The position numbers and the translations under genes were made by a program. From Acinetobacter bouvetii (GTDB lineage: Bacteria > Pseudomonadota > Gammaproteobacteria > Pseudomonadales > Moraxellaceae), in assembly GCF_902753875.1 (NCBI RefSeq), contig NZ_CADDTS010000031.1, positions 47,754-111,753 on the forward strand: a DNA stretch of 64,000 nt. Direction: 5' to 3'. This document shows, piece by piece, positions 56,121-64,000 of the stretch. The notes below the pieces were generated by a model. It was not told where the DNA came from. It saw only the letters and a list, made by a program, of their open reading frames with translations, and searched no databases. Positions within the stretch are counted from its first letter, which is position 1; every line of letters starts with the position of its first letter.

Positions 56121-56238
56121 CTGTTTATTTTCAATAAAGATTTACATAATTTTGTCATTAAATGCTAGCCGACAAATCAATTTGGCATAGATAATGTAGA
56201 CATCTGTATATTAACGCGCAAAAAAAGAGATCTTTTGC

Positions 56239-57789
56239 ATGTCTACTTCATTAGATGGCCTTCAATTTCCCATCAACCCCAATAGCAATAAAGCCAGCAC
56301 CTCTCAAACAGGCAAAGAAATTATTGCTGAAGCTCTGTCTATTGTTGACAATAAATCATCAATGGATGCACTCGCTGAAAAAAACTGGCGTAAGCATTAC
56401 CCAGTCTATTTTAAAGCCTTGGTCGAGCAAGGTATTCGCACCATCAACAACTCGATTACCATTGCCAAACAGGGCTTACACAAAGCTCATCATAGCTTTG
56501 ACTTTTATCGTAATGGTCAACGCTATTTGCTCAAAGACATCATGAAAGATGTCGATACAGCCACTTTATATACCATTCAACTCAAAGGTGAAAGTAATGC
56601 TGCACCGGAATGGTATGTGCCCTATAAAGGGCAAAAATTACAGGGTCCGGCTTTATTAGAGCAAATCCAGATCTGGCAAGATGCCGGTATTATTGAACCG
56701 AGTCATGCCGAGGCTTTGCGCATCGCTCAGGCACATCCTGAATGGTTTGATCTTTCTGACCGTACCATGGTGTTATTTGGTGCAGGTTCTGAAGCCGGTC
56801 CACTGACCTGGTTATCCAAATGGAAAGCCAATATTGTCGCAGTTGACCTACCCAATGCCCGGGTATGGGATAAAATTTTAAATACCATTCAGCAAGGTAA
56901 TGCGACCCTGTACGCTCCTTGTGCAGAAAAACTGGCTGAAGATATGGCAACCAGTACCCTGAAAGAAAAACTTGGCGCTGATTTACTCACTCAAACCCCT
57001 GAAATTGCCCATTGGCTGAGCCAAAGTGAACATTAGCTTGACCTAGCCGCAATTGCCTATCTGGATGGTGAAAAGCATGTCCGTGTGGCAATGGCCATGG
57101 ACAGCATTATGGAATATGTCAGTGAACAAAAGGCGGATACCAGCTTGATGTTCATGTGTACCCCCACCGATGTCTATGCCGTTCCTAAAGAAGTGGTCGC
57201 CGCCTCATATGAGAAGTTCCTGAGCCGCTCCAAGGCCCAGCAATTACTGAGCAAAGGCATTTCAACTGTAACTGCTGAACGCTTTTTCAAGAAAAACATT
57301 CACAGCTTAATTGCTTCTGACAATGGTCAGGAATATGGCATTGCCGACTGTCTGGTGGTTGAACAAGGCCCCAACTATGCTTTAGCCAAACGGATTCAGC
57401 AATGGCGTGCCACACTGGCGCGTCATCATGGACAACGGGTGAGTATTAATATCGCCCCGTCTACCACCACCCATTCTGTGACCAAAAATCCTTTACTGAA
57501 AGCGGCCTTTAATGGCGCCAGCCTGTTTGATGTGGAATCCTTTAGCCCGGAAACCACCAATGCCTTGATGGCAGCTTTATGGATTTATGACCTGCGTCAT
57601 CCTGAATCGGTTGCAAATCCTGAAACTCATCTGGATCATCCTTTGGAACTGATGATGAAAGGTGCGAACCATGGCGGCTTATGGCGTGTGGCTTATCTGG
57701 CCCGTACAGCTTTACCTTTTGCCGCGCTATATGGTTTTGCCAATGAAAAACTGCCGATCAAACAAATGTTAGGCAAGTTTAAGAAATAA
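56239..57789 (+). pseudogene. Unknown protein gene interrupted by one in-frame TAG (two halves: 56239-57036, 57085-57789)
   Basis: The frame runs 516 codons without a frameshift and is broken only by TAG at 57034-57036 (codon 266); it resumes at once with LDLAAIAYLDGEKHVRVAMAMDS by segments. The first part has a Rossmann-like TMVLFGAGSEAGPLTW and a short strand-turn IVAVDLPNARVWD; the second has GIADCLVVEQGPNYALAKR, a THSVTKNPLLKAAFNGA stretch and KGANHGGLWRVAYLARTALPF. No signal peptide. I do not recognise the family. Either a recent nonsense mutation or readthrough explains the layout; an ATG at 57085 could restart the second half. Confidence 0.75.
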
Positions 57790-57874
57790 GCACATTGCTT
57801 CCCTCTTCTTTCTGGAGGTGGGAAGCATTGCTTCCACTTGTTCAGCGTACTGACTGTATCTATAGAACAAAAAA

Positions 57875-57900
57875 AAAACGCTGCGATTGCAGCGTTTTTT
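57875..57900. terminator. Bidirectional terminator before pit
   Basis: AACGCTGC (57877-57884) pairs perfectly with GCAGCGTT (57889-57896) around GATT, with A-run and T-run flanks. It serves pit (-) and the gene ending at 57789 (+). Confidence 0.9.
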
Positions 57901-57914
57901 AACATCTGGATGTC

Positions 57915-59534
57915 TTAAACAAATTGCAAGAATAACCAGTACAAACCACCCGATAAACAGATGGTGGCTGGTAATGTGAAAATCCATGCAGAAATAATGG
58001 TTTTCACGGTTGCAAAGTTCAGACCAGATTTGTTGGCGACCATGGTACCAGCAACGGCACTGTTCAGAACGTGAGTTGTTGATACGGGCATACCCAAACC
58101 ATCTGCCGCAGCAATGGTGGACATCGCCACAAGTTCAGCTGACATACCCTGACCAAAGGTCATATGGTTTTTACCAATACGCTCACCCACAGTCACTACA
58201 ATACGTTTCCAGCCCACCATGGTACCTAGACCAAGAGCTAGTGCGACTGCAACTTTTACCCAAGTCGGAATGTACTGCAGGAAGGAATCCAGATTACTGC
58301 GATATTCTTTAACAGTTTTAGCCTGTGCTTCAGACATTGCAGGAAGCTGCTCGGTTTTATCCAAACGCTTGAATGCAGTGGTACTCAAGTACATGTCATT
58401 ACGAATAACAGAAATGTCACTTTCTGGAATATTTTTTACATCACCATACTTCGCAACATGATCACCCAGATTTTCAGTCAAACTTGCCAAAGCAGGCAAA
58501 ACTTCAGGTGACATTTCTTTGGTTTGAATATATTGAGTCAAAACCTGACGAGCTTCACTGGCAGACAGCGCTTCATGCTTGGCATAAATCGCTGTCGCAG
58601 TTTGCCCAGATAACTGGTCAAAGGATTGAATATGATCATGATCAAGACTTTTATTCAAAGAATACGCTAAAGGAACTACCCCTATCAGAATGAGCATAAT
58701 CAAGCCCATACCTTTTTGACCATCATTAGAACCATGGGCAAAACTGACCCCGGTACAGGTAAAAATCAGGATGGCACGAATTAAAGGTGGTGGTGGCTTG
58801 TTGCCTTCAGGTGGTTGAAACAGTTCAACTTGTTTCTTAAAGATTTTTTTAACCAGTAAAAACAACACTGCTGCAAAAGCAAAACCAATTAAAGGAGAAA
58901 ATAATAAGGCCTTACCAACTTTAATGACCTGATCCATGTCTACGCCACTGGCACCATTACCGGCATGCATCAGGTAGTTCATAATGCCTACACCTAAAAT
59001 CGAACCGATTAAAGTGTGAGAACTAGAAGCTGGAATGCCTAAGAACCAGGTACCCAAGTTCCATAGAATCGCGGCAATCAGCATGGCAAAGACCATGGCA
59101 AAACCTGCTCCAGAACTGACGTTCATAATCAGTTCAACAGGCAATAAAGCAATGATGCCGTAGGCTACAGCCCCACTAGCCACCATTACCCCAAGGAAAT
59201 TACAAAAACCTGCCCACATCACTGCAACAGGTGCAGACAAGGCATTGGTATAAATGACCGTAGCTACCGCATTGGCAGTATCATGAAAACCATTTACAAA
59301 CTCAAAGCCTAAGGCAATAAGTAAAGCAGTCGCTAAAAGAATAACGGAATATAAACTTAAAGTAGGCACATGGGCTAAATCAGAAGATAGCTGAAAGCCG
59401 ATGTATACCAAAGTAGAAATAATAACCGTGAGAAACACCGGCATAAAAAATTTCGGTGTAGGAACATGCACATTCGTCGATTTCTTTGGTGCTACTTGCA
59501 CCTGATCTTGGACGGGTGGAATATTAGAATTCAT
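57915..59534 (-). CDS. Low-affinity inorganic phosphate transporter, Pit family
   Basis: A 539-residue symporter with about ten helices in two repeats: an N-terminal block carrying GFEFVNGFHDTANAVATVIYTNAL and GIPASSSHTLIGSILGVG, a large cytoplasmic loop (about 290-420), and a C-terminal block carrying GMPVSTTHVLNSAVAGTM. These repeats are the Pit signatures. It moves phosphate with metal and protons across the inner membrane. A Pho-box candidate 52 bases upstream suggests PhoB control. Confidence 0.94.
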   Translation of the reverse strand: MNSNIPPVQDQVQVAPKKSTNVHVPTPKFFMPVFLTVIISTLVYIGFQLSSDLAHVPTLSLYSVILLATALLIALGFEFVNGFHDTANAVATVIYTNALSAPVAVMWAGFCNFLGVMVASGAVAYGIIALLPVELIMNVSSGAGFAMVFAMLIAAILWNLGTWFLGIPASSSHTLIGSILGVGIMNYLMHAGNGASGVDMDQVIKVGKALLFSPLIGFAFAAVLFLLVKKIFKKQVELFQPPEGNKPPPPLIRAILIFTCTGVSFAHGSNDGQKGMGLIMLILIGVVPLAYSLNKSLDHDHIQSFDQLSGQTATAIYAKHEALSASEARQVLTQYIQTKEMSPEVLPALASLTENLGDHVAKYGDVKNIPESDISVIRNDMYLSTTAFKRLDKTEQLPAMSEAQAKTVKEYRSNLDSFLQYIPTWVKVAVALALGLGTMVGWKRIVVTVGERIGKNHMTFGQGMSAELVAMSTIAAADGLGMPVSTTHVLNSAVAGTMVANKSGLNFATVKTIISAWIFTLPATICLSGGLYWLFLQFV

Positions 59535-59585
59535 GCAGACGGTTCAAGGGGGATAATAAAATCCCCACTATTGTTCAATTTAATT

Positions 59586-59603
59586 GTGACAATTATATGA
59601 CAA
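59586..59603 (-). promoter_or_regulatory. Pho box candidate upstream of pit
   Basis: Plus-strand GTGACAA (59586) and ATGACAA (59597) are 11 bases apart; read on the minus strand the site is TTGTCAT-ATAA-TTGTCAC, fitting 14 of 18 positions of the CTGTCATAAATCTGTCAC consensus. It lies 52-69 bases before the pit start. Confidence 0.6.
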
Positions 59604-59825
59604 AGCGCTGTCATATAAAGCAATATTTCGTACTTTATTTGCTAATGATCCCGCTCAAATTCCGAGAAAACAAATCAAATTAAACAATAATTTTCATATA
59701 CTTAAAATACAATCCTCATGAACAACCCAGTATGCTTTGCGTATTTCCCGATAATGTTACAAAGCATAAAATTATGACAGCCCAAAATATACTGGCTGCT
59801 ATTCTGCATAGCATGAAGTGCAAAG

Positions 59826-59854
59826 ATGACAGCTTAATGAAGAATTTATGACAG
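59826..59854 (-). promoter_or_regulatory. Distal Pho-like repeats upstream of pit
   Basis: ATGACAG at 59826 and 59848, with a poorer ATGAAGA at 59837, give an 11-base periodicity on the minus strand (CTGTCAT units). A further single ATGACAG is at 59774. These could be distal PhoB sites or chance. Confidence 0.35.
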
Positions 59855-60002
59855 TTAATTCAAGGTTCTGTCTATATGGCAGGCGACTATTTATTCAGCA
59901 AGGCTGACAGTGCGCTAAGGAAATGTACTGAATATCAGTCATTATGAACTGAATTCTGTTAATATATTTGCCGATTTTATATTCCATCGGATTGGGTTAT
60001 TT

Positions 60003-63000
60003 ATGTCCACGCTTGCCACCCTAAAAGAGCTGCTCGCTCAACGGATTCTGATTATCGACGGTGCTATGGGCACCATGATTCAACGCCATAAGCTTGAAGA
60101 AGCCGATTACCGTGGTGAGCGTTTTGCTGACTGGGCATCTGACCTGAAAGGTAACAACGACCTGTTGGTATTGACCCAGCCGCAGATTATCCAGGGCATT
60201 CATGAAGCCTATCTGGATGCGGGTGCTGACATTATTGAAACCAATAGCTTTAACGGCACGCGTGTTTCAATGTCTGACTACCACATGGAAGATCTTGTTC
60301 CTGAGATTAACCGTGAAGCTGCGCGCATTGCCAAAGAAGCCTGCAAAAAATATTCAACACCAGAAAAGCCTCGCTTTGTTGCAGGTGTGCTTGGGCCTAC
60401 ATCACGTACCTGTTCAATTTCACCGAATGTAAATGACCCTGCGTTTCGTAACATTACTTTTGATGCACTCAAAGAAAACTATATTGAGGCTGCACATGCA
60501 CTGATTGAAGGCGGTGCGGACATTCTGCTGATTGAAACTGTATTCGATACGCTGAATTGTAAAGCTGCAATTTTTGCAGTGAAAGAAGTGTTTAATCAGC
60601 TTGGTTATGAATTGCCATTGATGATTTCAGGTACCATTACCGATGCTTCTGGCCGTACATTGACTGGTCAAACTGCCGAAGCATTCTGGAACTCAGTACG
60701 TCACGGCGATTTACTATCTATTGGTTTTAACTGTGCCTTGGGCGCAGATGCGATGCGTCCGCATGTAAAAACTATTTCCGATGTGGCAGACACTTTTGTA
60801 TCAGCGCATCCAAACGCTGGTTTGCCAAATGCTTTTGGTGGCTACGATGAAACACCCGAAGAAACGGCTGCCTTTATTAAAGAATTTGCTGAAAGTGGCC
60901 TGATTAACATTACGGGCGGTTGCTGTGGTACGACACCTGATCATATTCGTGCCATTTACAATGCAGTCAAAGACATTGCGCCACGCCAAGTACCAGAAAC
61001 CAAACCTGCCTGTCGCTTAAGCGGTTTAGAGCCATTTAACATTACTGAAGAATCATTATTCGTCAACGTTGGTGAACGTACCAACGTGACAGGGTCTAAG
61101 AAATTCCTTCGTTTAATTCGTGAAGAAAACTTTGCAGAAGCACTCGATGTTGCACAGCAGCAAGTTGAAGCTGGCGCGCAAATCATCGACATCAACATGG
61201 ATGAAGGTATGCTCGATTCAGAAGGCGCGATGGTGCACTTCCTGAATCTTGTGGCTTCTGAGCCTGAAATCTCACGTGTGCCAATCATGATTGACTCATC
61301 AAAATGGGACATCATTGAAGCAGGCCTAAAGTGCGTACAAGGTAAACCTGTTGTTAACTCAATTTCTTTGAAAGAAGGTTATGACGAGTTTGTACACAAA
61401 GCACGTCTATGTCGCCAGTACGGTGCAGCTGTTATTGTCATGGCATTCGATGAAAAAGGTCAGGCCGATACCGCTGAACGTAAACGTGAAATCTGTAAGC
61501 GTTCTTACGATGTGTTGGTGAATGAAGTTGGTTTCCCTGCTGAAGACATTATTTTTGACCCGAACGTGTTTGCAGTTGCAACGGGTATTGAAGAACACAA
61601 CAACTATGCTGTGGACTTTATTGAAGCGACAGGTTGGATTAAACAAAATTTACCACACGCGATGATTTCAGGCGGTGTGTCGAACGTATCGTTCTCATTC
61701 CGTGGTAACGAACCTGTCCGTGAAGCGATTCACTCTGTGTTCCTTTATCATGCCATCAAGCAAGGCATGACTATGGGTATCGTCAACGCAGGTCAAATGG
61801 CGATTTATGATGATATTGACCCTGAGTTAAAAGCTGCTGTTGAAGATGTAATTCTGAATCAGAATCAGGGTGAGAGCCAACACGATGCAACTGAAAAATT
61901 GCTTGAAGTTGCTGAAAAATTCCGTGGTCAAGGCGCGGCGCAAAAACAAGTGGAAAACTTGGAATGGCGTGAGCTTCCTGTAGAAAAACGTCTTGAACAT
62001 GCGCTGGTAAAAGGTATCACCACATTTATTGATGAAGATACTGAAGAAGCACGTTTAAAAGCCAAACGTCCACTGGATGTGATTGAAGGTCCTTTGATGG
62101 ACGGCATGAACGTGGTCGGCGACTTATTTGGTTCAGGTAAAATGTTCCTACCGCAAGTAGTGAAATCTGCACGTGTAATGAAGCAAGCCGTGGCTTGGCT
62201 GAATCCATTCATTGAAGCGGAAAAATCAGGCGGTCAGTCTAAAGGTAAAGTGTTGATGGCGACCGTTAAAGGTGACGTACACGATATTGGCAAGAATATT
62301 GTTGGCGTGGTACTAGGCTGTAACGGTTATGACATTATTGACCTTGGCGTAATGGTGCCTTGCGAGAAGATTTTACAAACAGCCATTGATGAGAAAGTCG
62401 ATATTATTGGCCTTTCAGGTCTGATCACTCCATCTCTAGATGAAATGGTATTTGTTGCTAAAGAAATGCAACGTAAAGGCTTTAATGTACCGTTGATGAT
62501 TGGTGGTGCAACCACGTCTAAAGCGCATACAGCCGTGAAAATTGATCCGCAGTATTCCAATGATGCGGTGATTTATGTTGCCGATGCATCGCGTGCGGTG
62601 GGTGTTGCAACGACTTTATTATCTAAAGAAATGAAGCCGAAGTTTGTTGAAGAAACTCGCGCTGAATATGAAAAAGTGCGTGAACGTATTGCCAATAAAC
62701 AGCCTAAAGCAGCCAAACTGACTTATGCAGAATCTGTTGAAAATGGCTTAAAAATTGACTTTGCGGCCAATGCGCCTGTGAAGCCAAACTTTATTGGTAC
62801 ACAAACGCTGACCAATTATCCATTGGAAACTTTGGTTGAGTACTTTGACTGGACGCCTTTCTTCATTTCTTGGAGTTTGGCGGGTAAATTCCCTGCTATT
62901 TTAACGGATGAAGTTGTGGGTGAAGCAGCAACTGACTTATATGAACAAGCTCAGACTATGCTCAAAGACATCATCGACAACAAACGCTTTGATGCGCGCG

Positions 63001-63692
63001 CTGTGTTTGGTATTTACCCTGCCAACCGTTCTGCCGCGGATTCGGTTGAAGTGTACAGTGAAGATGGTCAATCGGTGACGCATACTTTCCATCACATTCG
63101 TCAGCAGTCTGACAAAGTGACTGGCAAACCAAACTTGTCATTGGCAGACTTTGTTGCGCCTAAAGGCGTTGCGGAAGATTACTTGGGCGGTTTCACAGTA
63201 TCGATCTTCGGTGCGGAAGAAATGGCAAATGAATACAAAGCCAAAGGCGATGACTACTCTGCAATTTTAGCGCAATCTTTGGGTGACCGTTTTGCCGAAG
63301 CGTTTGCGGAGCATTTGCATGAGCGTATCCGTAAAGAGTTCTGGGGCAACCAGGCATCTGAAACTTTAAGCAATGAAGAGTTGATTAAAGAGAAGTATGT
63401 GGGTATTCGTCCTGCACCGGGCTACCCTGCTTGTCCTGAACACTCTGAAAAAGCACCATTGTTTGACTGGCTAGGTTCTACCGATAAGATTGGTACACAA
63501 TTGACCACTAGCTTTGCAATGTGGCCACCTTCATCTGTCAGCGGTTTTTACTATGCAAACCCTGAAAGCCAATACTTTAACGTGGGTAAAATCGCAGGCG
63601 ATCAGCTTGAGGATTATGCGAAGCGTAAAGGTTGGACGTTGGATGAGGCGAAGCGTTGGTTAGCACCTAATTTGGATGATTCTGTTTCTTAA
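60003..63692 (+). CDS. metH: Cobalamin-dependent methionine synthase
   Basis: Transfers the methyl group of 5-methyltetrahydrofolate to homocysteine through methylcobalamin. The 1229-residue protein has all four modules in order: homocysteine-binding barrel (about 1-330, zinc ligands in GGCCGTTP), folate-binding barrel (about 345-640, [13 protein letters not shown]), B12 domain (about 650-900, [11 protein letters not shown] with the cobalt-ligating His) and the C-terminal activation domain (about 900-1229, ending in [15 protein letters not shown]). Length matches E. coli MetH. It is a single-gene unit ending in a strong terminator. Confidence 0.98.
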   Translation: MSTLATLKELLAQRILIIDGAMGTMIQRHKLEEADYRGERFADWASDLKGNNDLLVLTQPQIIQGIHEAYLDAGADIIETNSFNGTRVSMSDYHMEDLVPEINREAARIAKEACKKYSTPEKPRFVAGVLGPTSRTCSISPNVNDPAFRNITFDALKENYIEAAHALIEGGADILLIETVFDTLNCKAAIFAVKEVFNQLGYELPLMISGTITDASGRTLTGQTAEAFWNSVRHGDLLSIGFNCALGADAMRPHVKTISDVADTFVSAHPNAGLPNAFGGYDETPEETAAFIKEFAESGLINITGGCCGTTPDHIRAIYNAVKDIAPRQVPETKPACRLSGLEPFNITEESLFVNVGERTNVTGSKKFLRLIREENFAEALDVAQQQVEAGAQIIDINMDEGMLDSEGAMVHFLNLVASEPEISRVPIMIDSSKWDIIEAGLKCVQGKPVVNSISLKEGYDEFVHKARLCRQYGAAVIVMAFDEKGQADTAERKREICKRSYDVLVNEVGFPAEDIIFDPNVFAVATGIEEHNNYAVDFIEATGWIKQNLPHAMISGGVSNVSFSFRGNEPVREAIHSVFLYHAIKQGMTMGIVNAGQMAIYDDIDPELKAAVEDVILNQNQGESQHDATEKLLEVAEKFRGQGAAQKQVENLEWRELPVEKRLEHALVKGITTFIDEDTEEARLKAKRPLDVIEGPLMDGMNVVGDLFGSGKMFLPQVVKSARVMKQAVAWLNPFIEAEKSGGQSKGKVLMATVKGDVHDIGKNIVGVVLGCNGYDIIDLGVMVPCEKILQTAIDEKVDIIGLSGLITPSLDEMVFVAKEMQRKGFNVPLMIGGATTSKAHTAVKIDPQYSNDAVIYVADASRAVGVATTLLSKEMKPKFVEETRAEYEKVRERIANKQPKAAKLTYAESVENGLKIDFAANAPVKPNFIGTQTLTNYPLETLVEYFDWTPFFISWSLAGKFPAILTDEVVGEAATDLYEQAQTMLKDIIDNKRFDARAVFGIYPANRSAADSVEVYSEDGQSVTHTFHHIRQQSDKVTGKPNLSLADFVAPKGVAEDYLGGFTVSIFGAEEMANEYKAKGDDYSAILAQSLGDRFAEAFAEHLHERIRKEFWGNQASETLSNEELIKEKYVGIRPAPGYPACPEHSEKAPLFDWLGSTDKIGTQLTTSFAMWPPSSVSGFYYANPESQYFNVGKIAGDQLEDYAKRKGWTLDEAKRWLAPNLDDSVS

Positions 63693-63700
63693 TTGATACC

Positions 63701-63735
63701 AAGACTCGAATTATGTCTATAATTCGAGTCTTTTT
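63701..63735 (+). terminator. Terminator of metH
   Basis: A 14-base perfect stem (63701-63714 with 63719-63732) with a 4-base loop and T-run, nine bases after the stop. Confidence 0.92.
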
Positions 63736-63748
63736 AATACGTTAACTT

Positions 63749-63874
63749 TTAAAGTAATCTATAAATTTCAAACTTTTTCATTTCATCCAACGTATCCACA
63801 AATATGAGAAATTCTTCGTTACCCTTTAGCTTTCCATTAATAATAGTTATATTTTTTAATTGTTTTTTTTCTTC
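63749..63874 (-). pseudogene. Possible truncated C-terminal coding fragment
   Basis: The minus-strand frame ending in TAA at 63749-63751 reads NITIINGKLKGNEEF then LIFVDTLDEMKKFEIYRLL, which looks like real protein. It has no start of its own and merges upstream into the end of the IS30-type transposase. It could be the tail of a gene interrupted by the insertion sequence, or chance. The element's end must lie inside it if it is a gene remnant. Confidence 0.3.
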
Positions 63875-64000
63875 TTAGATTAGCATTTGAAGTGCAACAC
63901 CATGTTCTTGGAATAATACCTGACTCGGGCTTCTAAATCCGAGTCTTTTTCTTGGGCGATGATTCAAACGTTGAGTGATTTCTGAAATATAAGCATCCGA
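63875..64000 (-). mobile_element. IS30-family transposase, C-terminal end (cut by window)
   Basis: The minus-strand frame running off the window edge encodes 41 residues and a TAA at 63875-63877. ISEITQRLNHRPRKRLGF followed by RSPSQVLFQEH is the C-terminal signature of IS30-family DDE transposases (NxRPRKxLGFxxP). The rest of the element, including catalytic residues, is outside the window, and the terminal inverted repeat cannot be fixed from one side. Confidence 0.85.

Larger units (their letters stand above)
59535..60002. other. 468-base divergent region between pit and metH
   Basis: Contains the promoter of pit (-) with Pho-box-like repeats and the promoter of metH (+). I looked for a cobalamin riboswitch before metH and saw no B12-box-like core. 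No coding frame is convincing. Confidence 0.5.

Noticed and set aside
57034..57036. TAG as a programmed pyrrolysine codon
   Set aside because: Pyrrolysine machinery is not known from Acinetobacter and none is visible here; simple nonsense mutation or readthrough is more likely.
59535..60002. Possible cobalamin riboswitch upstream of metH
   Set aside because: I looked for a B12-box core and the surrounding paired elements and saw none; the region instead contains Pho-like words.
1..64000. CRISPR arrays, prophage or conjugative modules, restriction systems
   Set aside because: No regularly spaced repeats, cas, phage structural, relaxase or methylase/nuclease genes were seen.

Overview
The window reads as chromosomal DNA of an Acinetobacter species (Gammaproteobacteria, Moraxellaceae). 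The DNA is AT-rich. Several neighbourhoods match what I know of A. baylyi and A. baumannii: carA-carB-greA; rlmE-ftsH-folP divergent from yhbY; and rubA-rubB-estB-oxyR followed by ppk and mtgA, the order described for strain ADP1. I cannot name the species. No database search was possible; all family calls are from reading protein motifs.

Layout. 1-5.4 kb: end of a LysR regulator, a CorC/YtfL-type CBS membrane protein, several unknown small proteins and tRNA-Leu(UAA). 5.4-16.3 kb: housekeeping core (folP, ftsH, rlmE, yhbY, carA, carB, greA) with a structured carA leader. 16.4-22.4 kb: an accessory patch, comprising a CatB-like acetyltransferase, a compact four-gene archaic (Csu/SCPU-type) chaperone-usher pilus locus, a displaced copy of the acetyltransferase tail, an unknown secreted protein and a decayed tRNA-Met gene. 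22.8-34.9 kb: universal stress protein, alkyltransferase-like DNA repair protein, CPA1 antiporter, YpfJ-type metallopeptidase, DUF808 protein, trpS followed by a probable small RNA, a Wzi-like outer membrane protein, lysS and apt. 35.4-43.0 kb: rubredoxin, rubredoxin reductase, esterase and OxyR, then an orphan LuxR-type regulator with a degenerate receiver, ppk and mtgA. 43-51 kb: rhomboid protease, YbbA/YbbP ABC system with divergent TesA-like esterase, beta-carbonic anhydrase, secreted lipase and a linked unknown protein. 51-56 kb: iron section (FepA/PirA-like TonB receptor, NfuA, second rhomboid, siderophore-binding protein) with two good Fur-box candidates. 56-64 kb: an unknown gene interrupted by one in-frame TAG, a Pit phosphate transporter behind a Pho-box candidate, metH, and the truncated end of an IS30-family transposase at the window edge.

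Most interesting points: the amber-interrupted 516-codon gene; the duplicated acetyltransferase tail flanking the pilus locus; the tRNA-Met remnant beside it; alternative RNA structures before carA and between carB and greA; an apparent Aar-like small RNA after trpS; an orphan minus-strand terminator upstream of the LuxR-type regulator; and a recurring design in which a stop codon sits in the loop of a perfect hairpin made from the last codons. No CRISPR array, prophage or complete insertion sequence is visible.
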